DNA of 49,088 nucleotides from UBA1715 sp964346725 (GTDB lineage Bacteria > Bacteroidota > Bacteroidia > Bacteroidales > UBA1715): NCBI GenBank assembly GCA_964346725.1, contig CAYFVM010000011.1, forward strand, positions 1 through 49,088, in the 5' to 3' direction. Shown in pieces: positions 7,695 through 16,371 of this stretch. The notes beneath the pieces are model-generated. The model made no database searches. It had not been told where the DNA came from and was given only the letters and a program-made list of their open reading frames with translations. The translations under genes were made by a program, and so were the position numbers. How positions within the stretch are numbered: position 1 is the stretch's first letter; each line of letters begins with the position of its first letter.

Positions 7695-10600
7695 ACCTTT
7701 CCTTGTATTGCAGTTAAAACCTGAATAGCTTGAGTTACTGAACTTACGTTTTGGAACGTGAGCATGAGTTTTCCTTGCGTTTCTTTGAACGTGCAACTAC
7801 GTGGGTTTTGTTGCACAAAATTCAATACATCAGTGAATATTGGAGATTGATAGTACAATGAATTTTGGTTCGAGATAAAGTAATTTATCATGATACCGTT
7901 TTTCAATGTAATTTTCTCAATTCCCAGTGAAATAGCAATCCATCGCAATCGTACAATGTTAAGCAAGTCGGTACTCTCTTGTGGAATTTCACCGAAACGG
8001 TCAACCAACTGCTTCTCAAAAATGCGCAAACCTTCCTCTTTGCTAATTGTATCAAGTTCACGATACAATTTCACGCGCTCACCGGTGTTTTCAATGTAAT
8101 ACGTTGGAAGCAAAATGCCCAAATCGGTATCAATATGGCAATCGGATACAAACTGTATGCTTCCTAACTGCATGGCAGCTTGCTGTTTCTCTTCTTCAGA
8201 GCCGGTAAACATGTCGCGATATTCGTTTTCTTTCAATTCGAGCAATGCCTCGTCAAGAATCTTTTGATAGGTTTCGTATCCAATGTCGGAAATGAAACCG
8301 CTCTGTTCGGCTCCGAGCATATTTCCCGCACCACGAATCTCCAAATCTTGCATGGCAATATTGAATCCACTTCCCAAACCCGAAAAGTCTTCAATGGCTT
8401 GCAAGCGGCGGCGAGCATCGTCGGGCAAACCACTGAGCGGTGGCGCTATTAAATAGCAATAAGCTTTTTTGTTTGAGCGTCCTACACGGCCGCGAAGTTG
8501 ATGCAAATCGCTCAACCCGAAATGGTGCGCATCAATCACTATCATGGTGTTGGCATTTGGAATGTCCAACCCCGATTCAATAATGGTTGTAGCTATCAAT
8601 ACATCATATTCGTGATTGATAAAGTCAAGCATGATTTGTTCGAGTTTTGGCCCTTCCATCTGTCCGTGGCCCGCAACAGTGCGAACTTTTGGGCACAGTT
8701 TCCTGATTCGTGCTTCAATATCGTAGATATTCGAAACTTTGTTGTTTATGACAAACACTTGCCCTCCGCGCTCCACTTCAAACATAATAGCTTCGCGAAT
8801 CAAGTCATCGCTATAGGTATGGAGTTCCGTATTGATAGGGTGTCGGTTGGGCGGTGGCGTATTGATAATAGCCAAATCGCGAGCACCAAGGAGCGAGAAC
8901 TGCAATGTTCGTGGTATTGGCGTGGCCGTCAAGGTAAGTGTATCAACATTTACTTTGATGGTTTTTAGTTTTTCTTTTATGCTTACGCCAAATTTTTGTT
9001 CTTCATCGATGACAAGAAATCCTAAGTCTTTGAATTTTACATCTTTTCCTACAAGCCGGTGTGTGCCTATTATAATGTCGGTCTTGCCTGAAGCAAGATT
9101 TTCCAATGTTTCTTTTTGCTGTTTGGTAGTGCGCAAACGGCAGATATAGTCAACCGTGCAAGGGAAGTCTTTTAATCGTGCTGAAAATGTTTTGTAGTGT
9201 TGTAATGCCAAAATAGTCGTAGGAACCAACACCGCTACTTGCTTGCCATCTGTCACAGCCTTAAACGCTGCGCGAATTGCTATCTCAGTTTTGCCGAAGC
9301 CAACATCACCGCATACGAGCATATCCATTGGGTATGCAGCCTCCATTCCAGCCTTAACTTTTTCAGTAGCAATTGCTTGGTCGGGTGTATCTTCGTAAAA
9401 AAACGATGCCTCCAACTCTTGTTGGATATATGAGTCGGGAGAAAATTGATATCCGCTTTGTGCTCGCCGCTCTGCATAGAGTGCAATCAATTCTTTGGCG
9501 ATGTCTTTTACTTTCTTTTTGGTCTTTTGTTTGGTGTTTTGCCATACAGATGACCCCAACTTGTGCAGTGATGGGGCAATACCGTCTTTGCCTTTGTACT
9601 TCGAAATCTTATGCAGCCCATTTATGTTGACGTACACTAAATCGTTGTCGCGATACACCAATTTCACCGCTTCTTGCAGCACGCCGTTGTTGGCAATTCG
9701 CTCCAAACCGGCAAATTTTCCGATACCAAAATCAATGTGCACCACGTAATCGCCGGGATTCAATTCTTTTAGGTCTTGAATAGAAAGTCTTTCAGAAGAA
9801 ATTACTTTCTTCTGTCGTTTGTGTGCGTGGTAGCGATCAAAAATCTCATGGTCGGTGTAGCAGCACAAACGCAATTCGTCGTCAATAAAGCCATGCGACA
9901 GCGATGTGATGATGGATGTAAACGAAACCTTGGGATTTATTTCTGCAAAAATTTCAGATATACGTTCGAACTGATTTTGCGTTTGACTTACAAAATAATT
10001 AACGTATCCTTCTTCTTGATTTTTAACTAGTTGCTCTCCGAAAATGTCAAATTTCTTGTTGATTATTGGATGCGGTGTGGCACGGAATTCAAATACCTTG
10101 GCATTGTCGAAAGATGAAGAAGTATTGATTTCAAACACCTGCGCTGTTTCATAAAATGCGTGCAACTTCTCGGCAGGTATAATTATTTGCATGAGAACTT
10201 TGAGTTTCTCCGCATCAGTTTTAAATACTTTCTTGGCTTGTTCTTCGCGTGTCTCTATGGTCGATACATCTAAAGAGCAGTTTTTGCTAAATACAATCGG
10301 ATTATCAATGTAATCAAAAATAGGGCAGTATGTTTTTTTCTCCGCCACGTTGTGCACGTCAGGAATGATATTGAATTTCGTGACTTTTTCTACCGACAAT
10401 TGGTCTTCAACGTTGAATGTACGAATGCTCTCTATTTCGTCTCCAAAGAAGTCGACACGATAGGGTAAATCGTTTGAGAAACTGAATATGTCAATAATGC
10501 TACCACGCACAGAAAACTGTCCGGGAACGTTCACAAAATCAACACGTTCGAACCCGAATTCGTATAAAATGTCGTTTATAAATTGCGTGTCAACCTTGTC

Positions 10601-11044
10601 ACCAACGTTCAATACATGTACTTTGGTTTTGAATTCTTTACGGGAAATTACTTGTTCGAGCAACGCATCGGGATAGGTTACCAAAATATGCGGAAAACTA
10701 TCATCAGCAAGTTGCTCGAGAGCCTCGGTGCGCTGTAGTTTGTTTGATTTATCAATTTGATCGTATTGAATTGAGCGTTTGTACGATGATGGAAATGCCA
10801 ACGAATATTTTGCTCCCACAATGCTTGACAAATCGTCTAATGCATCGGAAGCTTCATCAGCATCGGGCATCACTACCACAATGTTTTTGTGTAGGTCTTT
10901 GAAGAGTTGTGCTATAAAGAAATACGGTTCAGAGCCGTTAATTCCTTTCCATAATCCTTTGAATTTTGGCGCTGATAGAGCGCCCTGAATATTTTTGTAT
11001 AGAGGGTGTTTGGCAAATAATTGTGCAAAATCAGAAAAATTCAC
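7691..11044 (-). CDS. mfd: transcription-repair coupling factor Mfd
   Basis: An 1117-residue DNA translocase that removes RNA polymerase stalled at lesions and recruits UvrA. Domains in order: a UvrB-like N-terminal region (about 1-350); the CarD-like RNA-polymerase-interaction domain, LNPGDYVVHIDFGIGKF (about 428-444); then RecG-like helicase domains with Walker A GDVGFGKTE (579-587) and motif II DEEQ (680-683). These are followed by TATPIPRTLQ and the QLRGRVGRS motif VI. A C-terminal TRCF domain ends the protein. Length is normal for the family. It lies 2 nt after the small membrane protein gene and is probably transcribed with it. Confidence 0.98.
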   Translation of the reverse strand: MNFSDFAQLFAKHPLYKNIQGALSAPKFKGLWKGINGSEPYFFIAQLFKDLHKNIVVVMPDADEASDALDDLSSIVGAKYSLAFPSSYKRSIQYDQIDKSNKLQRTEALEQLADDSFPHILVTYPDALLEQVISRKEFKTKVHVLNVGDKVDTQFINDILYEFGFERVDFVNVPGQFSVRGSIIDIFSFSNDLPYRVDFFGDEIESIRTFNVEDQLSVEKVTKFNIIPDVHNVAEKKTYCPIFDYIDNPIVFSKNCSLDVSTIETREEQAKKVFKTDAEKLKVLMQIIIPAEKLHAFYETAQVFEINTSSSFDNAKVFEFRATPHPIINKKFDIFGEQLVKNQEEGYVNYFVSQTQNQFERISEIFAEINPKVSFTSIITSLSHGFIDDELRLCCYTDHEIFDRYHAHKRQKKVISSERLSIQDLKELNPGDYVVHIDFGIGKFAGLERIANNGVLQEAVKLVYRDNDLVYVNINGLHKISKYKGKDGIAPSLHKLGSSVWQNTKQKTKKKVKDIAKELIALYAERRAQSGYQFSPDSYIQQELEASFFYEDTPDQAIATEKVKAGMEAAYPMDMLVCGDVGFGKTEIAIRAAFKAVTDGKQVAVLVPTTILALQHYKTFSARLKDFPCTVDYICRLRTTKQQKETLENLASGKTDIIIGTHRLVGKDVKFKDLGFLVIDEEQKFGVSIKEKLKTIKVNVDTLTLTATPIPRTLQFSLLGARDLAIINTPPPNRHPINTELHTYSDDLIREAIMFEVERGGQVFVINNKVSNIYDIEARIRKLCPKVRTVAGHGQMEGPKLEQIMLDFINHEYDVLIATTIIESGLDIPNANTMIVIDAHHFGLSDLHQLRGRVGRSNKKAYCYLIAPPLSGLPDDARRRLQAIEDFSGLGSGFNIAMQDLEIRGAGNMLGAEQSGFISDIGYETYQKILDEALLELKENEYRDMFTGSEEEKQQAAMQLGSIQFVSDCHIDTDLGILLPTYYIENTGERVKLYRELDTISKEEGLRIFEKQLVDRFGEIPQESTDLLNIVRLRWIAISLGIEKITLKNGIMINYFISNQNSLYYQSPIFTDVLNFVQQNPRSCTFKETQGKLMLTFQNVSSVTQAIQVLTAIQGKV

Positions 11045-11046
11045 TG

Positions 11047-11619
11047 TTACATGTAATTTTCAGCATCTCTTTTGAGCAAATTCAGCGCCTTTTGAATTTG
11101 ATTGTCTTGCTGTGTCATCATAATAGAGAGAATGGCTTCGCTCAATGCCGTAGCAGGAGCAACCGGCGCTATTTTCTCTGAAGCTTCATTTATAATTCGT
11201 ACCAATGTATCTTTGGCGTGTTTCACGGCATCCCAAGAGGATTGCGATACGTATATCTGTTGTGACAAATTATGTTCGAATTCTGCACGAATGGTAATCA
11301 ACAATTCTTCGTGAAGCAAGCCGGCAGTCATTTGTGGCGTTTGTAGTCGGAGCAATAATGATTCCGGATTGATTCGCTCCAAAAGCAACACAAGACGCTC
11401 GTATGCTTGAATACGCATTGGAATGGTGATTTTTACGTTTTCTATTTTAAACGATTCTTTACGTTTGTTTTCTTCGTTTACAAAAAATGTTTTCACAAGA
11501 TTGGTTAACTCATTGTTTTGCTTTTTTTGTTCGTCGGTGATTTTTATCATAAAAAATACGAGAAGAGCCACAATGGCCAATGCTATCGTGATACCCAATA
11601 TTAGCAAGAATGTTTCCAT
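11047..11619 (-). CDS. conserved single-pass membrane protein of unknown function
   Basis: A 190-residue protein with one N-terminal membrane helix (TFLLILGITIALAIVALLVFFMIKI, residues 3-27), then a cytoplasmic helical domain. Recognisable segments are PMRIQAYERLVLLLERINPESLLLR and LLHEELLITIRAEFEHNLSQQIYVSQSSWDAV, which I associate with a Bacteroidetes-restricted family of unknown role often found beside mfd. No catalytic motif is visible. The gene starts 20 nt below a TATCTTTG box and ends 2 nt before mfd, so it leads the mfd operon. A role in coupling mfd to the envelope would be speculation. Confidence 0.8.
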   Translation of the reverse strand: METFLLILGITIALAIVALLVFFMIKITDEQKKQNNELTNLVKTFFVNEENKRKESFKIENVKITIPMRIQAYERLVLLLERINPESLLLRLQTPQMTAGLLHEELLITIRAEFEHNLSQQIYVSQSSWDAVKHAKDTLVRIINEASEKIAPVAPATALSEAILSIMMTQQDNQIQKALNLLKRDAENYM

Positions 11620-11639
11620 ATGAATTACGTTTGATTTAG

Positions 11640-11647
11640 CAAAGATA
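11640..11647 (-). promoter_or_regulatory. -7 promoter box of the small membrane protein-mfd operon
   Basis: The reverse strand reads TATCTTTG (TAnnTTTG), 20 nt before the ATG at 11619. No convincing -33 TTTG is seen. Confidence 0.55.
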
Positions 11648-11669
11648 TATAAATCTTGGTTTAATTTCT

Positions 11670-11691
11670 AAAAAGGGGCATTCTCCTTTTT
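11670..11691 (-). terminator. probable intrinsic terminator after the GT4 gene
   Basis: On the reverse strand AAAAAGG pairs with CCTTTTT across an 8-nt loop, giving a hairpin that ends in a T run. It overlaps the last base or two of the GT4 stop codon (11690-11692). The stem is short and A/T heavy, so efficiency is uncertain. It separates the CCG protein-GT4 unit from the mfd operon promoter. Confidence 0.45.
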
Positions 11692-12811
11692 ATATCAAAG
11701 TAGAATATACGTCATAGGTCTGCTTTGCAAAGTTCTCGAGAGTGAATTTCTTTACTTGCTCATACCCTTCGTTTATCATGTGGTTGCGTAAATTTGGGTT
11801 TCCATGAATGTCGAGCATGGCTTGTGCTATACTTTCCACTTTGTAAGGATCAACGTAGTAACCTGCATTTCCACCAACTTCGGGCAACGATGACGTGTTG
11901 CTTATAATGGCCGAAGTGCCGCTTTTAAAAGCTTCAAGAATTGGAATGCCAAACCCTTCGTATTGCGACGGGTACAAAAACATTTCCGCACATTGATACA
12001 CAATAGGTAATATGTCGTTGCCAATATCGGAACGAATGGTAATCTGGTCTTGCAAATTCTTCTTTTCTATATACGCAACAATTTGTTTATGGTAATTCCT
12101 TCCTTTCCCAACAATGAGTAGCGGAATATTAATTTTGTCGCGAATTCGTTCGTATGCTTTTACAATGTTTAATACATTTTTTCGCTCCATAATAGCACCA
12201 ACGTACAACATGTATTGCTTTGGAATACCATTTTCTTGAAGCGTTTTGCGTTTTGCTTCATCAGAATATCTTTGATCAAAAATGTTGCTGCATGTTTGAT
12301 ACACCACGTGAATTTTTTGAGGATCAATGTTGAAATGCGCAATAATATCACGTTTGGTTGCTTCGCTTGTAGCAATTATAGCATCAGCATTCATGCAGGC
12401 ATTGTGCCATTTAAGGTCGTATATTTTTTTGTCAATGAGAGGGAAGTCAAGCGGAAACAATTTGTAAATAAGGTCATGTATTGTTACAACCGATTTGATT
12501 CCCGTCTCTCTCAAACCAATAGGAAGTTCGTGACTAAGTCCGTGGTAAATGTCTATTTCTTTATTTATCAATGAGTTGATAATGAAATTTGTTCGCCATA
12601 GAGCTTTTGATGTAAGTATTCCTGGAGAGATAACCTCAAAGTTCTTAGTAAAATAGTAACTCTCTTCATTGTAGGTTACCGATGGTGAGAATAGCATGTA
12701 GTTGTTCTCCGGATAATATTCCTTTAAACTTCGAACAAGGCTTCTGCTATAGTTTCCTAACCCCGTTGTATTGTGAAATAATCGTTTCGCGTCGAACCCT
12801 ATTTTGAGCAT
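11690..12811 (-). CDS. family 4 glycosyltransferase (GT-B fold)
   Basis: A 373-residue retaining glycosyltransferase. The N-terminal domain starts MLKIGFDAKRLFHNTTGLGNY, with the glycine-rich acceptor loop; VVTIHDLIYKLFP lies at about 108-120. The C-terminal domain has MLYVGAIMERKN (201-212), PLLIVGKG (230-237) and the donor-binding E-x7-E motif in EGFGIPILEAF (E285, E293). It resembles mannosyl- or glucosyltransferases of surface polysaccharide synthesis; the substrate is unknown. It starts 1 nt after the stop of the CCG protein and likely shares its transcript. The start ATG at 12811 is well placed. Confidence 0.9.
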   Translation of the reverse strand: MLKIGFDAKRLFHNTTGLGNYSRSLVRSLKEYYPENNYMLFSPSVTYNEESYYFTKNFEVISPGILTSKALWRTNFIINSLINKEIDIYHGLSHELPIGLRETGIKSVVTIHDLIYKLFPLDFPLIDKKIYDLKWHNACMNADAIIATSEATKRDIIAHFNIDPQKIHVVYQTCSNIFDQRYSDEAKRKTLQENGIPKQYMLYVGAIMERKNVLNIVKAYERIRDKINIPLLIVGKGRNYHKQIVAYIEKKNLQDQITIRSDIGNDILPIVYQCAEMFLYPSQYEGFGIPILEAFKSGTSAIISNTSSLPEVGGNAGYYVDPYKVESIAQAMLDIHGNPNLRNHMINEGYEQVKKFTLENFAKQTYDVYSTLI

Positions 12812-12812
12812 G

Positions 12813-13532
12813 TTAGAAATTAGCTAAGATGTTTACAATATGAATCGGTTTAATGCTCATGTTGTTGCGGTCAATGTAAGCTTTCATGTTCATTAAGCAT
12901 GAATACTCCGTTCCTGTAACATATTCAGCTCCTGATGCTTCAGCAAAGCGAACTTTTTGTTCAACCATTGCCGATGAAATATCTTTTTGTTTTACAGAAA
13001 ATGTCCCTCCAAATCCGCAGCAGGTGGTGCTTTCTTCCATTTCTGCAATTTCCAATCCTTTAACATTTTTCAACAATGTGCGAGGTTCGGTTGTAAGTCC
13101 ATATTCGCGCAAAGCCGAGCAAGAATCGTGTACGGTAACTTTCCCATTAAATGTAGCTCCCAAGTCGGTTATGTACATAACATTTACCAAAAAGTCGCAA
13201 ATGTCGTACGTGCGATTTGCCAATGCTTCTGCTTTTTTTTGTTTTTCAGGTTCGCCCTCAAATAACGAAGCATAGCGGCATTTAATAAATCCTGTACATG
13301 ATCCGCCCGGACTTACTATCACCCGGTCGCTTTCAAAATCTTTGAGAAATTTTTCGGCAAGTTCCTTTGCTTGGGGCATGTAGCCACTATTGAATTGTGG
13401 TTGCCCACAACATGTTTGTTCAGGATTGTAGTGTATGGTGCATCCTACGTGTTCAAGTATTTTGATGAGGTTTTGTCCTATTTCAGGCGCAATCTGGTCA
13501 ACAAAACAAGGGATGAAAATATCAACTTCCAT
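12813..13532 (-). CDS. (Fe-S)-binding CCG-domain protein, LutA/YkgE-like
   Basis: A 239-residue protein with two cysteine-rich CCG domains: TCCGQPQFNSG (C41, C42) and TTCCGFGGTFSV (C171, C172). Further cysteines lie at PGGSCTGF and HDSCSALREYG. This is the layout of LutA/LldE-type subunits, which in other bacteria act with LutB and LutC in NAD-independent L-lactate oxidation, and of related heterodisulfide-reductase subunits. No lutB or lutC partner lies in this window, so a lactate role is only a possibility. ATG 13532 is preferred over longer frames because a TACATTTG box lies at 13550-13557. Confidence 0.85.
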   Translation of the reverse strand: MEVDIFIPCFVDQIAPEIGQNLIKILEHVGCTIHYNPEQTCCGQPQFNSGYMPQAKELAEKFLKDFESDRVIVSPGGSCTGFIKCRYASLFEGEPEKQKKAEALANRTYDICDFLVNVMYITDLGATFNGKVTVHDSCSALREYGLTTEPRTLLKNVKGLEIAEMEESTTCCGFGGTFSVKQKDISSAMVEQKVRFAEASGAEYVTGTEYSCLMNMKAYIDRNNMSIKPIHIVNILANF

Positions 13533-13549
13533 AAGAATAACTTTGGTTA

Positions 13550-13557
13550 CAAATGTA
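13550..13557 (-). promoter_or_regulatory. -7 promoter box of the CCG protein-GT4 unit
   Basis: The reverse strand reads TACATTTG, 17 nt before the ATG at 13532. It fits TAnnTTTG and supports the shorter start of the gene. Confidence 0.55.
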
Positions 13558-13665
13558 CTATTTATCTCAGTATTTCGTCTATTTGGCAATAAAAAAACAT
13601 TTGCGTTACGCGTTGAAGGCTTAAAATGTGCCCCCGATTTATTCGCAACATCCGTTGTAATTTTA

Positions 13666-13673
13666 TATTTTTG
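13666..13673 (+). promoter_or_regulatory. -7 promoter box of the GSCFA gene
   Basis: TATTTTTG lies 17 nt before the ATG at 13691 and covers the first base of an in-frame GTG at 13673, which argues for the ATG. The divergent promoter at 13550-13557 shares this 158-nt spacer. Confidence 0.55.
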
Positions 13674-13690
13674 TGAAGAATAAATTCAAG

Positions 13691-14674
13691 ATGCAATTCC
13701 GTACCGAAATACCCGTTCCTCATGCTTCGTTTGAAATCTCGCATACGCAGTGCGGATTGTTTGTAGGTTCGTGTTTTACCACCAATATTGGTACTCGTAT
13801 GGCAGATGCAAAAATCCCTGTAATGGTAAATCCCTTGGGAACGGTCTACAATCCGTTTTCTGTGGCCACTGTGGTCGATATTTTGACGGGGAAAAGACAA
13901 TTCACCGAATCCGATGTTTTTTTTGCAAACGGCGTGTGGCAGTCATTCCTGTTGCATACCGATTTTTCCGGACTCAGAAAAGAAGAGGTGCTTGCTCGTT
14001 GTAACGAAGAAATTGCCTTATTTCAAGAACAATTTAAGAATCTTGACTATGCGTTTTTTACGCTTGGCACCGCGTGGGTATACGAGTTGGTGGCAACCAA
14101 TGAAATTGTGTGCAATTGCCATAAAATGCCCGCCAACCAGTTCCGCAGAAAACGATTGACAGTAGCGGAGTGCGTGTCGGTATTGCAGACGATGGTGGAA
14201 TCGTTGCAGGCGCTGAATCCAAAGGTGCAAATACTTTTTACCGTGAGTCCTATTCGTCACTGGAAAGACGGCGCGCATCAAAATCAGGTGAGCAAGGCAA
14301 CCTTGCTTTTGGCGATAGAAGAACTGCAAAAACAACAGACTTCGGTTGGCTATTTTCCGGCCTACGAGTTGCTCATGGACGACTTGCGCGATTATCGTTT
14401 TTACGACGACGATATGCTGCATCCTAACAAACAAGCCGTGGAATACATCTGGCAAAAATTTTCCGATTGCTATTTCTCGGAAGCAACCAAAACGCTTGTG
14501 CAGAAACTTGTGTCGGTGCGTAGAGCAGTGGAGCATCGTCCGTTTAATGCAAAAAGTCAGGAATACGTGACGTTTGTGCAGAATACCATAGCCGAATGTG
14601 CGCATTTACAGGCTCAAAATCCTTGTCTCGATTTTACCAATGAAATCAAAAAGCTCGAAGCAAATTTGCGCTAA
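13691..14674 (+). CDS. GSCFA domain protein
   Basis: A 327-residue protein. The family signature itself is present as FVGSCFTTNIG, followed by MADAKIPVMVNPLGTVYNP and the conserved TLGTAWVYE and SPIRHWKDGAHQNQVSK. A C-terminal DDDMLHPNKQAVEYIWQKF completes the set. The GSC and the DxxH-like MLHPN motifs resemble the SGNH-hydrolase catalytic layout, so an esterase or acetylhydrolase acting on a glycan is likely, though the family is uncharacterised. No signal peptide is present. Downstream, the xth gene has its own promoter 30 nt after this stop. Confidence 0.9.
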   Translation: MQFRTEIPVPHASFEISHTQCGLFVGSCFTTNIGTRMADAKIPVMVNPLGTVYNPFSVATVVDILTGKRQFTESDVFFANGVWQSFLLHTDFSGLRKEEVLARCNEEIALFQEQFKNLDYAFFTLGTAWVYELVATNEIVCNCHKMPANQFRRKRLTVAECVSVLQTMVESLQALNPKVQILFTVSPIRHWKDGAHQNQVSKATLLLAIEELQKQQTSVGYFPAYELLMDDLRDYRFYDDDMLHPNKQAVEYIWQKFSDCYFSEATKTLVQKLVSVRRAVEHRPFNAKSQEYVTFVQNTIAECAHLQAQNPCLDFTNEIKKLEANLR

Positions 14675-14704
14675 GAGTGTCCGAAAATTCTCACATAATT
14701 ATGC

Positions 14705-14712
14705 TATTTTTG
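14705..14712 (+). promoter_or_regulatory. -7 promoter box of xth
   Basis: TATTTTTG, 17 nt before the ATG at 14730; it fixes the start downstream of a longer open frame that would overlap the GSCFA gene. Confidence 0.55.
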
Positions 14713-14729
14713 TAGAAACAATAAAACAT

Positions 14730-15488
14730 ATGAAAGTAATTTCTTACAACGTAAATGGTATTCGTGCCGCTCTCTCAAAAGGGTTCATGGATTGGTTTGA
14801 AACCGAAATGCCGGATGTTATTCACATTCAAGAAACGAAGGCTTTGCAAGAACAGGTTGATGTGGATATGTTGCGCATGTATGGCTATGAAATTTATTGG
14901 TTTGCTGCAGAACGACGCGGCTATAGTGGCGTGGCAACGTTCACTAAAATTCGTCCAAAGCAGGTAATAAAAGGAATTGGCGATGAATTTTTTGATAACG
15001 AAGGTCGTTTTCTTCGTCTTGACTTTGAAGATTTTACGTTGATAAACTCATATTTCCCATCGGGAACGTCAGGCGACATTCGCCAAGTGAAAAAAGAAGA
15101 ATATCTTGAGTTGGTGCTCAACTATACCAACGAATTACGCAAAACACATCCGAATATCATTATTTCGGGCGATTATAATATTTGTCATAAACCTATCGAT
15201 ATCAATCATCCTGAAAAACATGAAACAATGTCGGGTTTTCTTCCGCAGGAGCGCGCATGGATGGATCGCTTTGTAGATAGTGGTTTCGTTGATAGTTTCC
15301 GACAATTTAATACCGAGCCCGAACAATATTCGTGGTGGAGTTATCGCGCCGGCGCAAAGCCTAAAAATTTAGGCTGGCGTATTGATTATCACATGGTGAG
15401 CATTCCGCTTGTGGCACAATTGAAGTCTGCTCGAATTATTCCGGAAGTTTCCTTTTCTGACCATTGCCCGGTGGTAGTGGAGCTATAA
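14730..15488 (+). CDS. xth: exodeoxyribonuclease III / AP endonuclease
   Basis: A 252-residue Mg-dependent enzyme that cuts DNA at abasic sites and degrades 3' ends in base excision repair. Motifs of the XthA/APE1 fold are all present: SYNVNGIRAA at the start, HIQETKA (catalytic Glu), GYSGVATFTK, YFPSGTSG, ISGDYNICHKPID (Asp and Asn), GWRIDYH, and the terminal SDHCPV (Asp-His). Start ATG 14730 gives the usual N-terminus MKVISYNVNG and follows a TATTTTTG box; a longer frame into the previous gene is not needed. It heads a small operon with the pseudouridine synthase 2 nt downstream. Confidence 0.96.
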   Translation: MKVISYNVNGIRAALSKGFMDWFETEMPDVIHIQETKALQEQVDVDMLRMYGYEIYWFAAERRGYSGVATFTKIRPKQVIKGIGDEFFDNEGRFLRLDFEDFTLINSYFPSGTSGDIRQVKKEEYLELVLNYTNELRKTHPNIIISGDYNICHKPIDINHPEKHETMSGFLPQERAWMDRFVDSGFVDSFRQFNTEPEQYSWWSYRAGAKPKNLGWRIDYHMVSIPLVAQLKSARIIPEVSFSDHCPVVVEL

Positions 15489-15490
15489 GT

Positions 15491-16369
15491 ATGAGAACAA
15501 TTTCGTACACTCAAACCTATAAGGTGGCGCAACCAACATTGTTGCTCCCGTTTTTGTTAGAAAAACTTGCTCCGCAAAGTCGAACAAAAATTAAATCCAT
15601 ACTTGGGCAAGGACTTGTTATGGTTGACGGTTCGGTGCAGACCAAACACGATTTTCCCTTGAATGTCGGGGGCGTTGTTGAAATTGGCGAACGAACAAAA
15701 CCAAAGAATGCACCATTGCATATTCTCTATGAAGATCAATGGATTATTGTGATTGAAAAGCCATCGGGATTGCTTTCGGTGGGAAATCCTACAACTAAAG
15801 AAGAAAACGCATGGCACCTCTTGCGCAACTATGTGCGTGACCAAGATACAAGGTCTGATGTATACGTGTGTCACCGCTTAGACCAATACACATCGGGCAT
15901 TTTGATGTTTGCCAAAGACAAAGATGTTCAAATGACCTTGCGTGATGCGTGGAACGACTACGTGATTGACCGACGATATATTGCGGTTACCGAGTCTGTT
16001 CCAAATCCTCCAAAGGCAGAACTTCGTTCACATTTGGCAGAAAATGCTGCTATGCGGGTCTATGCCACAAGAAATCCTCATGTGGGAAAATTGGCAATTA
16101 CCCGGTACAAAGTGGTTGCGGTGAATGGCAATATGGCGCTGCTTGATATTCAGATACTTACCGGGCGTAAAAATCAAATTCGCGTGCAACTTTCAGAACA
16201 TGGGTGGTGCATAGCAGGCGATAGAAAATATGGTGCAAAAACTGACCCCGAACATAGACTAATGCTTCATAATAATCGTTTAGTATTTATGCATCCTGTG
16301 ACGCATAAAGAAATGGTGTTTGAATTACCAATACCAAATATATTTACAAAACATTTTAAAAAGGAGTAA
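15491..16369 (+). CDS. RluA-family rRNA/tRNA pseudouridine synthase
   Basis: A 292-residue enzyme isomerising uridine to pseudouridine in structured RNA. An S4-like RNA-binding region occupies about residues 17-65 (LLPFLLEKLAPQSRTKIKSI). The catalytic domain has the motif HRLDQYTSG (128-136), with the nucleophile Asp131. Downstream are the ARNPHVG-type region and LTGRKNQIRVQL, the RluA motif III. ATG 15491 directly follows the xth stop. Position specificity (RluA, RluC or RluD type) cannot be assigned. Its final codons KKE-stop contain the ribosome-binding sequence for the next gene. Confidence 0.92.
   Translation: MRTISYTQTYKVAQPTLLLPFLLEKLAPQSRTKIKSILGQGLVMVDGSVQTKHDFPLNVGGVVEIGERTKPKNAPLHILYEDQWIIVIEKPSGLLSVGNPTTKEENAWHLLRNYVRDQDTRSDVYVCHRLDQYTSGILMFAKDKDVQMTLRDAWNDYVIDRRYIAVTESVPNPPKAELRSHLAENAAMRVYATRNPHVGKLAITRYKVVAVNGNMALLDIQILTGRKNQIRVQLSEHGWCIAGDRKYGAKTDPEHRLMLHNNRLVFMHPVTHKEMVFELPIPNIFTKHFKKE
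16361..16366 (+). promoter_or_regulatory. strong Shine-Dalgarno sequence AAGGAG
   Basis: AAGGAG sits 5 nt before the ATG at 16372, inside the last codons of the upstream pseudouridine synthase gene. It stands out because the starts I examined in this window otherwise lack recognisable Shine-Dalgarno sequences, as usual in Bacteroidetes. Confidence 0.5.
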
Positions 16370-16371
16370 TT

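Noticed and set aside
14018..14605. A 195-codon minus-strand frame
   Set aside because: It lies antisense to the GSCFA gene, is rich in His/Arg/Cys as shadow frames are, and has no recognisable domain.
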